The notes: generated by a model from the sequence alone, not told the origin. A stretch of 64,000 nt of DNA from Arthrobacter sp. C9C5 (GCF_013359735.1 NZ_JABFMX010000019.1:1-64000); one strand, 5' to 3'; numbered from the stretch's first letter, positions 36,819-45,955 are shown. Made by a program: numbers and translations.

Positions 36819-38009
36819 TTAGTTTCGCCGTATTCCGGCATGTTGGAAGACCAGGGCGGTGGCGCCAAGGGCCTCGGCGCGGTCGCCAAGCGAGGACATC
36901 GTCAGGGTGGTGGTTTCGCCGATGACGGGGACCGCGTGGCGCACCAGGCCGCGCCGGATCGGGTCCAGCAGCAGCTCGCCAAGCCCCGCCAGCGGCCCTC
37001 CGACCACGATCACCTCGGGGTTGATGAGGTTCGCGACGTTGCCCAGCGCGCGGCCGACGGCGAGCCCGGCGTCGTCCACCACCCGGAGCGTGGCCGAGTC
37101 CCTGGCGAGGGCCTTGCGCACGATGTCCTCCGGGGTCAGCGGCGCGTCCTCGCCCCGGCCCAGCAGTTCGATCATGGTGGTGGTCGAGGCGATCGTTTCC
37201 AGGCAGCCGCGGTTCCCGCAGCGGCAGACGAGGCCGTGCTCGTGGATGGTGGCATGGCCGATTTCGCCGGTGATCCCGACGTTCCCGTAGTACGGCATCC
37301 CGTTCAGGATCAGCCCGGCGCCGATGCCCGAGCCGATCTTCAGGAAGAGCAGGTTGCTGATGCCGGTGTGCGGGCCCCACGTCACCTCGGAGAGGGCGCC
37401 GAGATTCGCGTCGTTGTCGACAAATACCGGCAGATCCAGCGCTTCCTCAAGGCGTTTGAGGATGTTGATGCCCACCCACTCGGGCAGGATGGCGCCCTGC
37501 GCCACGGTGCCGGTACGGCGGTCGATGGGGCCCGGGATGCCGACGCCGGCCCCCACCAGGGCGCTGCGTTCCACGCCGCTATTGGCCAGCAGCCGGTCCA
37601 GCACCCCGACGGCGGCGGTGATGCCCTCCTCGGCGTGGTGGCCCAGTGGCAACAGGACCGATTCCTCCGCCACCACGTGGTAGCTGAGCGAGGCCAGGAC
37701 CACCCGGAGGTGGCGGCGGCCGAAGTCGATGCCGACGGCGACGGCACCGTTGCTGTTGAGCCGGACGTTCAGGGCGCGGCGCCCGGAACTGGTGATTGGT
37801 TCGGTGGACGCCAGCCCGGCGTCCTGCATGATCTTGACGATGTTGGAGACTGTGGCCGTAGAGAGGCCGGTCTGCCGGGCCAGTTCCGCCTGGGTGGAAG
37901 GGCCGGCCAGCAGGCATTCAATGATCCGCTGCTGGTTCAGATGCCGAAGCGCGGACTGCGACCCGGGGTTTTTAGTGCGGCTCCTCGTTGAGCGCGTTGG
38001 TGAGGGCAT
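36819..38009 (-). CDS. ROK family transcriptional regulator (XylR-like)
   Basis: 396 aa. A winged-helix domain (about 20-85, with QAELARQTGLSTATVSNIVK as recognition region) is joined to a ROK sugar-binding domain. The ROK signature CRCGNRGCLE (zinc site), EIGHATIHEHG and FVDNDANLGAL are intact. The phosphate loop is DFGRRHL rather than DxGGT, so it should bind sugar but not phosphorylate it. It lies directly upstream of, and on the same strand as, the sugar transporter it probably represses. The ATG at 38009 has no clear ribosome site. Confidence 0.88.
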   Translation of the reverse strand: MPSPTRSTRSRTKNPGSQSALRHLNQQRIIECLLAGPSTQAELARQTGLSTATVSNIVKIMQDAGLASTEPITSSGRRALNVRLNSNGAVAVGIDFGRRHLRVVLASLSYHVVAEESVLLPLGHHAEEGITAAVGVLDRLLANSGVERSALVGAGVGIPGPIDRRTGTVAQGAILPEWVGINILKRLEEALDLPVFVDNDANLGALSEVTWGPHTGISNLLFLKIGSGIGAGLILNGMPYYGNVGITGEIGHATIHEHGLVCRCGNRGCLETIASTTTMIELLGRGEDAPLTPEDIVRKALARDSATLRVVDDAGLAVGRALGNVANLINPEVIVVGGPLAGLGELLLDPIRRGLVRHAVPVIGETTTLTMSSLGDRAEALGATALVFQHAGIRRN

Positions 38010-38040
38010 GCAATGAAGCGTGCCGCATCCGGGGCTTGTA

Positions 38041-38056
38041 GTCAAGAAGTTAACGC
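38041..38056. promoter_or_regulatory. Candidate ROK operator upstream of the ROK gene
   Basis: GTCAAGAAGTTAACGC, 32 bases before the ROK start, matches the mmsA-upstream site in sequence, orientation and distance to a TTGAC box, which suggests autoregulation. Confidence 0.45.
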
Positions 38057-38250
38057 ATGGAGGGCGGTGCCACGGGATTCCGGCGGCGCCGCGTGCTGGC
38101 GCCCGGCCTGCGCCCCGCCGCAGGGACGTTCCGCCCTGCCCGCCCGCCGGCTGGGCGGAATTGCACCAACCCGGCCTTTTCGGGCCGAGGCTAGGCTGGA
38201 AGAGAGTCCGCGGCAAGCCTGCGGAGAGTCCGAAGAATCTCGAGGTGGTA

Positions 38251-39063
38251 ATGGTGCTGCTGGCCCTGATGCAAGCGAACTCGGCCGTGCTCGACGTGGC
38301 GGCGAACGTGGCGGCGGTCGAGGATGCGGCGCGCGCAGCGTCCGCCCAGGGCGCGCAGCTGCTGCTGACGCCGGAACTCTTTCCCGTCGGTTACGCGCCG
38401 ATTCGGCTGCGTGCGGCCTTCGACCCTGCCACGCTGCCGGCGCTCCGCGCGGCCCTGGCCGAGGTGGCCCGGCGGCACCAGATCGCGCTGGTGTACAGCC
38501 TGCCCGCCGTGACGCCGGCCGGGGAGTGGCGAATATCCGCGACCCTGGTGGATGAGTCCGGTGAGGAGTTGCTCGGCTACGAAAAGGTGCACTTGTTCGG
38601 CCCGGATGAACGGGAAGCGTTTGCTGCCGCCACCGAGGCCCCGGATGTCGTGGAGTTCCACGGGCTCAAGACCTCGCTGGTCATTTGCTACGACATCGAG
38701 TTTCCCGAGTCCGCCCGGGCCGCCGCCCTGCGCGGCGCGGAGCTGCTGCTGGTGCCCACGGCCCTCGCCGGCGGATTCGACGCCGTGCCGGACGTACTGG
38801 TCCGGGCCAGGGCGCTGGAGAACCAGCTGACCGTGGCCTACGCCAACCACACCGGCGTGGAGGCGGGCTGCGAGTTCCAGGGTGGCAGCATCGTGGCCGG
38901 CCCGGACGGTGCCGTCCTGGCCGCGGCCGGTACCGGCGTGGAACTGCTGTTCGCCGACGTCGGTGTGCCGGCGGACGCCGCCGCCGCGGAGAACGGTGCC
39001 GACGCTGCGGTGGCCTATCTTCGCGATCGCCGCCCGGAGCTCTACCGCGCCTGGGGAATCTGA
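38251..39063 (+). CDS. Carbon-nitrogen hydrolase, DavA-like amidohydrolase
   Basis: 270-aa nitrilase-superfamily amidase. The catalytic triad is visible as Glu in LLTPELFPVGY (near 44), Lys in GYEKVHLFG (near 111) and Cys in LVICYDIEFPE (near 147). The overall pattern, including VRARALENQLTVAYANH, is close to DavA, which hydrolyses 5-aminopentanamide to 5-aminovalerate. Two genes on, a DavB-like monooxygenase would make that amide, so the pair forms a lysine monooxygenase route; 4-guanidinobutyramide from arginine is the alternative substrate. GAGGTGG precedes the chosen ATG. Confidence 0.85.
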   Translation: MVLLALMQANSAVLDVAANVAAVEDAARAASAQGAQLLLTPELFPVGYAPIRLRAAFDPATLPALRAALAEVARRHQIALVYSLPAVTPAGEWRISATLVDESGEELLGYEKVHLFGPDEREAFAAATEAPDVVEFHGLKTSLVICYDIEFPESARAAALRGAELLLVPTALAGGFDAVPDVLVRARALENQLTVAYANHTGVEAGCEFQGGSIVAGPDGAVLAAAGTGVELLFADVGVPADAAAAENGADAAVAYLRDRRPELYRAWGI

Positions 39064-40799
39064 GCGGCGGACGTCCGGCCGGCGGACCTTGAGGCTGCGG
39101 GGGAGTCGGTAGCGGCGGCCGCGAAGACAGCCGGGACGGTGGCGCCGCCCCCGGCGTCGGGCAGCTCCGGCCCGCCCAGGTACTGCAGCGCAACCCAGAG
39201 CTCCGCGCGGGCCTGGGCCTGGTTGAGATCGAGGCCCAGCAGTTCGGCAATGACGCCGAGCTGCCGGCGGACGCTGTTGCGATGCAGTCCCGTGGCCTTC
39301 GCGGTGGCGTCCCAGCTGCCGTTCTCGCCAAGCCACGCGCGCAGAATGCCGAGCAGGCTGTCGCGGCGCTCCGGCTCGAGCGCAAGCAAGGGTGCCAGCA
39401 GGCGCCCGGCCAGCAGGGTGCCGGCCTCGGGGCCGAGCAGGCCCGTCACGGACCAGGTGACGTCGTCCTCCCGCACGCTCCGGCGGCCGGTGAGAACCTG
39501 GTTTCGCAGCGAGGAGGCGCGCTGGTGGGCGTCAGCCAGGCCCTCGAATTCGGTGCCGCCGCCAATCACCAGGCACCAGCCGAGACGTTCCACCTCGGCG
39601 AGCAGGGCGTCGTCGACCCTGAGCCGGGTAATGGCGGCAAAGCCGTAGTCGGTGAGCTCCACGAGTTTGGTGTCGAAGAGCCGGCGCCATTCGAGCAGCT
39701 CCCGCACCGGGGCTTCGCCTGTGCGGCGCGGACCGTCCGCTGGCCGGGCGCCCCCGGCGGCGGCGCCGATGCGGACGCCCTGGACGACGCGCAACTGCCC
39801 GGACCGGGTGGAGGAAATGCTCTGTGCCAGCAGGTCCTTCAAGCCGGTCACATGCCGTGCCGTTCCGGAGGCCGCGGTCTCCGGATGCAACAGCAACGCC
39901 GTGGCCAGCTGGCTCGGGGCCAGGGAACCGCTCGTGCGCTGGCGGACCAGCAGCTCCAGCAGCCCGACGGCGGTGGAGACGACGCTGTTCTGGGCCGGGG
40001 TCAGCGGTGCGTCCGTGCCGAGGACAAGCGCGCCGAGGTTGGCGTCCCGGGTGCTGCGCAACGGATACCCGAAGACCAGCGCAGAGCCTGCGGCGTCGAA
40101 TGAATCCATCTCCACCCGGGGACCGCTGCCGGCGAGCAGCCGGGTCAGCAACGGCTGCAAAGCGGCGGAATCGACTCCCGCTGCGGCGCCGGGGCCGGTC
40201 TGGAGCCCGGCGGAACCGGCCGCGCCGCGGGCCCGGACCCGTCCGTCCGCGCCGAACAACACAGCCCAGACCGGGACGCGCTGCACGAGGGCCGCCAGGA
40301 GTTCATGTTCGGGGCGCGCAGACAGGACCGCGCGCATCAGTTGCCGGTTGATGTCGGCCAGTTGGCGGAAAGTCTTGGCGTTGTCGGATTCGAGGAGCCG
40401 GGAGAATTCGAGGCCCAGGGCGGCGAAGGGGAGGCTGCCCGGGATGGACACCAGTGTCAGCCCGTGCCGCCGGCAGGCCCGTACTACAGCGTCCGGCACG
40501 GCCTCGAAATAGGGTTCCAGGCCAAAGCCGAGCGCCCCGACCCGGGCCCGGACCAAGCGCTGCACGTAGGCATCCACCGCCGTCTCGCTGCCGCCGCCAC
40601 CCTCGAAGGGAAGGCCGGCGGTAAGCAGGAACTCGCCGTCGAGCAGGTAGGGGGTCGGGTCGGCCAGCTCGCTCGGCTCGACCCAGCGTAGGCGCTCGTC
40701 CCCGTTACCAGCGTCGTGCAGGACCTCCAGCGCAGGGAGCTGGCGCAGGAACTGCGCAAGCGTGACGAAGCCGAAGCGCTCGGCGTCCTCAGCAGCCAC
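39042..40799 (-). CDS. PucR family transcriptional regulator
   Basis: 585-aa regulator. The N-terminal PucR sensor domain (about 12-125) contains LLDGEFLLTAGLPF. A variable GGDEF-related middle region follows. The C-terminal PucR HTH domain includes NGSWDATAKATGLHRNSVRRQLGVI split across about 525-555. The GTG at 40799 is chosen because GGAAGG lies 8 bases before it; a TTG 16 codons upstream has no site. The gene sits antisense inside the amine/amino-acid catabolic cluster and shares a divergent promoter region with the permease gene, which it probably controls. It overlaps the 3' end of the amidase gene by 22 bases. Confidence 0.85.
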   Translation of the reverse strand: MAAEDAERFGFVTLAQFLRQLPALEVLHDAGNGDERLRWVEPSELADPTPYLLDGEFLLTAGLPFEGGGGSETAVDAYVQRLVRARVGALGFGLEPYFEAVPDAVVRACRRHGLTLVSIPGSLPFAALGLEFSRLLESDNAKTFRQLADINRQLMRAVLSARPEHELLAALVQRVPVWAVLFGADGRVRARGAAGSAGLQTGPGAAAGVDSAALQPLLTRLLAGSGPRVEMDSFDAAGSALVFGYPLRSTRDANLGALVLGTDAPLTPAQNSVVSTAVGLLELLVRQRTSGSLAPSQLATALLLHPETAASGTARHVTGLKDLLAQSISSTRSGQLRVVQGVRIGAAAGGARPADGPRRTGEAPVRELLEWRRLFDTKLVELTDYGFAAITRLRVDDALLAEVERLGWCLVIGGGTEFEGLADAHQRASSLRNQVLTGRRSVREDDVTWSVTGLLGPEAGTLLAGRLLAPLLALEPERRDSLLGILRAWLGENGSWDATAKATGLHRNSVRRQLGVIAELLGLDLNQAQARAELWVALQYLGGPELPDAGGGATVPAVFAAAATDSPAASRSAGRTSAAQIPQAR

Positions 40800-40959
40800 G
40801 GCCGGGGCCTTCCCGGCGGCGGCTCGGCACGCCGTATCCCGGTGCAATATGTCTCATGACTGAAGACTATAGGTCATTTTGCACAACCGTGAGAGGTGGC
40901 TCACACCCCTAGGGTTGGTCTGGGGAAACCGACCACTACTGAAGATAAGGACGTCAACG

Positions 40960-42501
40960 ATGACTGTGCCAACTCTGCTCGGGGAACGCCCACCGGCCGC
41001 CGCCGCCAGCCGCCCCGGGCTCGCCGCCCAGCTCCTGCGCCGCAAGCCGATCGGGCAACTGGTCCGCGAGGCCGAAACCGGGCACGGCGGCACGCGGCTG
41101 GTCCGCAGCTTCGGCGTGTTGCAGCTGACCATGATCAGCGTCGGCGCCACGCTCGGCACCGGCATCCTGGTGATCCTGGGCGAATCGGTTCCGCTGGCCG
41201 GCCCGGCCATCTGGATCTCCTTTGCTATCGCCGGCTTGGCAGCCTTGCTCTCGGCCGTGTCGTACGCGGAGATGGCCGGCCTGGTGCCCGCCGCCGGGTC
41301 AAGCTACTCCTACACGTACGCCACGATGGGCGAGGGCATGGCCTGGATCTGCGGCTGGTGCCTGGTGCTCGAATACGCTGTCTCCGTGGCCGCCGTCGCG
41401 GTCGGTGCGGGCCAGTACGTCAACGAGGCCCTGGCAGTCTTCGGCCTGACGCTTCCGGACACCCTCTCGCAGCCGCCGGGAGCCGGCGGCGTGCTGAACA
41501 TGCCTGCGATCGTCATAGTCGTCCTCGCCATGGTGCTCCTGGTCCGTGGCGCCAAGGAGAGCGCCTGGATCAACACCGCGATCGTCCTGGTCAAGGTCGG
41601 CATCCTGCTGTTCTTCTGCGCCGTGGCCTTCACCGCGTTCAACGGCGGACACTTCGAGCCCCTCATGCCCATGGGCGCCGCCGGGGTCTCGGCTGCTGCC
41701 TCCCGGGTCTTCTTCTCCTACATCGGCTTCGACGCCGCGTCCACGGCCGGCGAGGAAGCCCGCAATCCCAAGCGTGACCTTCCGCGGGCCATCCTGCTCT
41801 CCATGCTGATCGTCACCAGCATCTACGTGCTCGTGGCCGTCGCCGCGATCGGCGCCCGGCCCTGGGGCTGGTTCGACGGCACCGAAGCGGCCCTCGTGAA
41901 AATCCTGGAGGAAATCACCGGCCAGCCGTGGGTCGGTGTGCTCTTCGCCGTCGGCGCCGTGCTCGCCATCGCAAGCATTGTGCTCACCGTCCTCTACGGA
42001 CAGACCCGGATCCTGCTGTCCATGTCCCGCGACGGCCTCGTTCCCAAGGTCTTCGGCCGGGTCTCGGCCCGGACCGGGACCCCGGTTGCCGGAACCCTGA
42101 TCGTGGGCACCGCCGTCGCGCTGACTGCCGGCCTCGTGCCGCTCGGCGCCCTCGCGGACGCCACCAGCATCGGCACCCTCTTCGCGTTCGCGCTGGTCAA
42201 CGTGGCCGTCATCCACCTGCGGCGCAGCCGGCCGGAACTCACGCGCAGTTTCCGCGTCCCGCTCTTTCCGCTGACACCGATCCTGGGCGCCATCATGTGT
42301 GCCTACCTGATGGCCAACCTCGGCGCCGAGACCTGGGCGGTCTTCGCTGCCTGGATGCTTGTGGGCCTTGCCGCCTACTTCGGGTACGGCCGGAAGAATT
42401 CCAGGGTGGCAGCCCTGAGCCACGAGGATTACCGTGAACTATCCGGCCGCCAACCCGCAAACACCACCCCAACCCAGGAAGTGAAGGCAGAGATCTCATG
42501 A
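40960..42501 (+). CDS. APC family amino acid permease
   Basis: 513-aa transporter with twelve hydrophobic helices. The first helix carries the APC substrate motif GATLGTGILVI, and EMAGLVPAAGSSYSYTY follows the second, as in cationic amino acid (CAT-like) transporters. The ATG is chosen because AAGGA lies 8 bases before it. The stop overlaps the monooxygenase ATG (ATGA), so uptake and oxidation are co-translated. Lysine or another cationic amino acid is the likely substrate by context. Confidence 0.9.
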   Translation: MTVPTLLGERPPAAAASRPGLAAQLLRRKPIGQLVREAETGHGGTRLVRSFGVLQLTMISVGATLGTGILVILGESVPLAGPAIWISFAIAGLAALLSAVSYAEMAGLVPAAGSSYSYTYATMGEGMAWICGWCLVLEYAVSVAAVAVGAGQYVNEALAVFGLTLPDTLSQPPGAGGVLNMPAIVIVVLAMVLLVRGAKESAWINTAIVLVKVGILLFFCAVAFTAFNGGHFEPLMPMGAAGVSAAASRVFFSYIGFDAASTAGEEARNPKRDLPRAILLSMLIVTSIYVLVAVAAIGARPWGWFDGTEAALVKILEEITGQPWVGVLFAVGAVLAIASIVLTVLYGQTRILLSMSRDGLVPKVFGRVSARTGTPVAGTLIVGTAVALTAGLVPLGALADATSIGTLFAFALVNVAVIHLRRSRPELTRSFRVPLFPLTPILGAIMCAYLMANLGAETWAVFAAWMLVGLAAYFGYGRKNSRVAALSHEDYRELSGRQPANTTPTQEVKAEIS

Positions 42502-44222
42502 CCACCGCCACCGAACTGCCGCCCCCCGGTCCGGCTTCCACCCCGGCGCATGTCCCGGCCGGGGACGGGACGTCCGCGGCGCCCATCACCATGCTGAATC
42601 CGGATTTCCCGTTCAGCTATGACCACTACCTGGCCCACCCGGAGGGCCTGGGATCCGTGCCGCCCGAACTGTACGGGACCGAAGTCGCCGTCGTCGGTGC
42701 CGGCCTGTCCGGGCTGGTGACCGCCTACGAGCTCATGAAGCTGGGCCTGCGGCCGGTGGTCTATGAGGCTGACCGGATCGGCGGCCGGCTGAGGACCGCC
42801 AGTTTTCCGTCCGCCCCGGGCGTCGTAGCGGACCTCGGCGGCATGCGTTTTCCGGTCTCCGGCAAGGCTTTCTACCACTATGTGGATCTCCTCGGCCTGC
42901 AGACCCAGGAATTCCCGAATCCGCTGGCGCCGGCGACCTCCAGCACCGTGATCGAGCTCGCGGGCCAGAAGTACTACGCCGAGACCGCCGCGGACCTGCC
43001 GCCGTTCTTCCTCGAGGTGGCGGACGCCTGGAAGGCGGCCGTGAACGACGGCGCCGCGTTCGCCGAGATGCAGGAGGCCATCCGGGCCCGGGACACGGCC
43101 CGGATCAAGGAGCTGTGGAACGCGATGCTCTCCGAACTGGACGAACAGACGTTCTACGGCTTCATCGCCGGCAGCGACGCCTTCAAAGAGGCAGGCTTCG
43201 CCCACCGCGAGGCGTTCGGCCAGGTGGGGTTCGGCACCGGCGGCTGGGACACCGACTTCCCCAACTCCATCCTTGAAATCCTTCGGGTGGTCTACACCGA
43301 CGCCGATGACCAGCACCGGCTCATCGCCGGCGGCGCGCAGCGGCTCCCCGAGGCGCTGTGGGAGCACACGCCGTCGGGCATGGCCCACTGGCCGGACGGC
43401 ACCTCCCTGGCCTCGCTGCACGCCGGCGCCCCGCGGGGCGCCGTGGACCGCATTGCCCGGGACGGCGACGGCGACTTCCGGATCCGCGAACGCTGGGGAC
43501 GCGAAGCGGCGTACCCGGCGGTGGTGACCACGTGCCAGTCATGGCTGCTGTCGACGCGGATCCACACGGACGAGTCACTGTTTCCGGCCGAGCTGTGGAC
43601 CGCGATCGAGCGCTCGCACTACATGCAGTCCTCCAAGACCTTCGTCATGGTCGACCGGCCGTTCTGGAAGGACATCGACGCAGAGAGCGGCCGTGAGGTC
43701 CTGTCCATGACCCTGACCGACCGGCTGAACCGGGCCACGTACCTGCTGGACAACGGCCCGGACCAGCCGGCCGTGATCCTGCTGTCCTACACCTGGAACG
43801 ACGACGCGCTGAAGTGGCTGGCACTCGATGCCGAAGAACGGGTGAAGCTCATGCTGCACTCGCTTGAGCAGATCTACCCCGGCGTCGACATTGCCAGCCA
43901 CATCGTTGGCCAGCCGATCACGGTCTCGTGGGAGGCCGACCCCAACTTCATGGGCGCGTTCAAGGCCAACCTCCCGGGGCACTACCGCTACCAGCAGCGG
44001 CTCTTTACCCACTTCAAGCAGGATGCTCTGGCCGCCGAACAGCGCGGCATCTTCCTCGCCGGCGACGACATTTCCTTCACCGCCGGCTGGGCCGAGGGGG
44101 CCGTCACCACCGGTTTGAACGCGGTCTGGGGCGTGGCCAACCATCTCGGCGGCCGGAGCGCCCCGGGGAACCCGGGACCGGGGGAGCTGCTGTCCGAGCT
44201 GGGCCCGATCGCCCTGGACTGA
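42498..44222 (+). CDS. Flavin-dependent L-amino-acid 2-monooxygenase, DavB-like
   Basis: 574-aa FAD enzyme of the amine oxidase superfamily. The dinucleotide motif VAVVGAGLSGLVTAYELMKLG (near 52-72) and GGRLRTA are intact. The blocks ELGGMRFPVS-like (here DLGGMRFPVS), KAFYHYVDLLGL, FGQVGFGTGGWDTDFPNS and the C-terminal IFLAGDDISFTAGWAEGA correspond to L-lysine 2-monooxygenase (DavB) and tryptophan 2-monooxygenase rather than to putrescine or monoamine oxidases. The reaction would convert lysine, O2 to 5-aminopentanamide, CO2 and water. Coupling to a permease and a nearby DavA-like amidase supports lysine or arginine as substrate. davT/davD are not in the window. Confidence 0.85.
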   Translation: MTTATELPPPGPASTPAHVPAGDGTSAAPITMLNPDFPFSYDHYLAHPEGLGSVPPELYGTEVAVVGAGLSGLVTAYELMKLGLRPVVYEADRIGGRLRTASFPSAPGVVADLGGMRFPVSGKAFYHYVDLLGLQTQEFPNPLAPATSSTVIELAGQKYYAETAADLPPFFLEVADAWKAAVNDGAAFAEMQEAIRARDTARIKELWNAMLSELDEQTFYGFIAGSDAFKEAGFAHREAFGQVGFGTGGWDTDFPNSILEILRVVYTDADDQHRLIAGGAQRLPEALWEHTPSGMAHWPDGTSLASLHAGAPRGAVDRIARDGDGDFRIRERWGREAAYPAVVTTCQSWLLSTRIHTDESLFPAELWTAIERSHYMQSSKTFVMVDRPFWKDIDAESGREVLSMTLTDRLNRATYLLDNGPDQPAVILLSYTWNDDALKWLALDAEERVKLMLHSLEQIYPGVDIASHIVGQPITVSWEADPNFMGAFKANLPGHYRYQQRLFTHFKQDALAAEQRGIFLAGDDISFTAGWAEGAVTTGLNAVWGVANHLGGRSAPGNPGPGELLSELGPIALD

Positions 44223-44230
44223 CCGGCCTG

Positions 44231-44337
44231 GGCGCGAACGTACACTTGCGGCCCCGTCCCGGCCGCACCCCCGGCGCGAACGTACACTTGCGGCCCCGGA
44301 AAGCGACGATTTCGGGGCCCCAAGTGTACGTTCGGCC
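44231..44337. repeat. 26-bp direct repeat with an inverted copy
   Basis: GGCGCGAACGTACACTTGCG plus GCCCCG occurs identically at 44231-44256 and 44273-44298. An inverted copy at 44313-44337 pairs with the second unit with one internal mismatch, forming a long hairpin between the convergent monooxygenase and carbonic-anhydrase-like genes. It probably terminates both. Confidence 0.8.
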
Positions 44338-44359
44338 CGCGCGGGGCGGGGTTAGGCGG

Positions 44360-44878
44360 TCAGGCGTGCAGTTCGCGGTGGGCGCGCGCGAGCTCCTGGT
44401 ACTGGGCGGCGTTGCGCTTGACGCCCTCGAACTCCTCGTCGCTCAGTTCCCGGCGGACCTTCGCCGGCACCCCTGCGACGAGGGAGCGGGGCGGCACCAC
44501 GGTGCCTTCCAGGACCACCGCGCCGGCGGCCACGAGCGAGCCGGCGCCGATCACCGCGCCGTTGAGGATGGTGGCGCTCATGCCGATCAGGCAGTCGTCC
44601 TCGACCGTGCAGCCGTGCACCACGGCGCTGTGGCCGACGCTCACCCGGGCGCCAATGGTGCAGGGGAAGTCCGGGTCCGCGTGCAGCACGACGTTGTCCT
44701 GCAGGTTGGTGCCGGCGCCCACGCTGATCGCGGCGGTGTCGGCCCTGACCGAAACGCCGTAGAAGGCGCTGGAGTTCTCTGCCAGCGTGGCCTTGCCGAT
44801 CACCGAGGCGCTCGGGGCAACGAAGGCGGATTCGTGGACGGCCGGGGTGTCACCGGCGAAAGCGTAAACGGGACTCAT
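44360..44878 (-). CDS. Gamma carbonic anhydrase-like hexapeptide protein
   Basis: 172-aa left-handed beta-helix protein built from hexapeptide repeats (for example VIGKATLAENSS, VIGAGSLVAAGAVV). The three His metal ligands of the gamma carbonic anhydrase/YrdA/PaaY family are present as NVVLHAD and VSVGHSAVVHG. It forms trimers with metal at the subunit interface. Some family members are thioesterases or inactive, so carbonic anhydrase activity is not assured. GGAGG sits very close to the ATG. Confidence 0.88.
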   Translation of the reverse strand: MSPVYAFAGDTPAVHESAFVAPSASVIGKATLAENSSAFYGVSVRADTAAISVGAGTNLQDNVVLHADPDFPCTIGARVSVGHSAVVHGCTVEDDCLIGMSATILNGAVIGAGSLVAAGAVVLEGTVVPPRSLVAGVPAKVRRELSDEEFEGVKRNAAQYQELARAHRELHA

Positions 44879-44969
44879 GCCTCCAGCCTAGGACACCGGC
44901 CTCTTGCGGGCAGGGCGGCGCTGAGTAGTATCGGGGCCATTCCAATGCACACCCCTGGAGGTGGCCGAG

Positions 44970-45473
44970 ATGTTCCTGCAGTTGATGAAACGTTTGGAAG
45001 GCGCCGATGCGCTGGACCCGGCCGTCCGGGCCGCGGAGCCGCTAGCCTCCCGCCTGATCGCCGACGCCCGGCTCCGGCGCTTCTTCCACGGTGACGCCAC
45101 CGGCATCCCGCCGCACGTGATCCTCACCGACGTGCCGTTTGGTGCGTGGTTCATGGCGATCTTCCTGGATCTCTTTCCGGACGAGGGCAGCCGGCGCGCC
45201 GCCCGCCGACTGGTGGGCCTCGGCGTCGTCGCGGCGGCGCCGACCGGGCTCAGCGGCTGGGCGGAATGGGCGCGGGCCGATCCCGCCACGCGTCGCGTCG
45301 GCGTCGTCCACGCCGCCGCAAACCTCGCCGCAACGCTGCTCTTCCTGGCGTCCTGGCGCGCCCGGCGCAAGGACCGCCACCGGCTGGGCGTGCGCCTGGC
45401 GCGGATGGGCGCCGTCCTCCTGGTTGCCGGCGGCTTCCTGGGCGGCTACATGCGCAGCGTCCAGCGCCCCTGA
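44970..45473 (+). CDS. DUF2231-like membrane protein
   Basis: 167-aa membrane protein with a cytosolic start (MKRLEGADALDPAVRAAEPLAS) and about four helices. HVILTDVPFGAWFMAIFLDL and the later GWAEWA and VVHAAANL segments match the DUF2231 family, whose His residues suggest metal or heme binding but whose function is unknown. The ATG at 44970 is used because GGAG is 9 bases before it; a GTG three codons earlier abuts the site. Confidence 0.8.
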   Translation: MFLQLMKRLEGADALDPAVRAAEPLASRLIADARLRRFFHGDATGIPPHVILTDVPFGAWFMAIFLDLFPDEGSRRAARRLVGLGVVAAAPTGLSGWAEWARADPATRRVGVVHAAANLAATLLFLASWRARRKDRHRLGVRLARMGAVLLVAGGFLGGYMRSVQRP

Positions 45474-45503
45474 CGGGCGGGACGGCACCCGGACGGGCAG
45501 TTT

Positions 45504-45917
45504 CTACCCGGGGGAGCGGAGGACAGTGAAGCCCCGGCCGAGGTCGGGGTGCCCGGGCTCGGGCAGGACGACGGCGATTGGCGCGCCGGGTTCCGCCACG
45601 CGCCGCAGCTCACGGACGACGTCGTCCCACTCCGACGGCGGCAGTCCCGCCAGTGCGTCCACCGCCCAGACGGACGGGAACGCGGCATCGGCAAACGGCA
45701 GCGCGCGGCCGGTCGCGACGGACGCGGAGAGCCCCCGGGTCCGGGCGGCATGGATGTTCTCCTCGGAGGCGTCCACGCCGGTGAAGTGGATCCCGGCGCG
45801 GACAAAGAGCAACCCGTCCGCGCCGGAGCCGCAGTCCAGGCCCAGCACGCCGCGCCGGCCCTCGGCCTTGAGCAGGGTGAGAAAACCGGAAAGATTGTCC
45901 TGCCGCGCTGATGCCAT
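45504..45917 (-). CDS. Short class I SAM-dependent methyltransferase
   Basis: 137-aa protein containing only the core of a Rossmann methyltransferase: motif I VLGLDCGSGADG (residues 24-35), the acidic GVDASEENI, and DALAGLP before helix D, followed by ELRRVAEPGAPIAVVLPE. Most relatives exceed 200 residues, so this may be a minimal enzyme or a trimmed domain; substrate unknown. It lies downstream of purU on the same strand, 39 bases past the last of three repeated stop signals. Confidence 0.75.
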   Translation of the reverse strand: MASARQDNLSGFLTLLKAEGRRGVLGLDCGSGADGLLFVRAGIHFTGVDASEENIHAARTRGLSASVATGRALPFADAAFPSVWAVDALAGLPPSEWDDVVRELRRVAEPGAPIAVVLPEPGHPDLGRGFTVLRSPG

Positions 45918-45955
45918 GGCTCCAGTTAAGGGCGGAGCCGGACCGAAGACAAGCC

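Noticed and set aside
42498-44222. Putrescine or monoamine oxidase
   Set aside because: The conserved blocks and 574-aa length match lysine/tryptophan 2-monooxygenases rather than the shorter putrescine oxidases.
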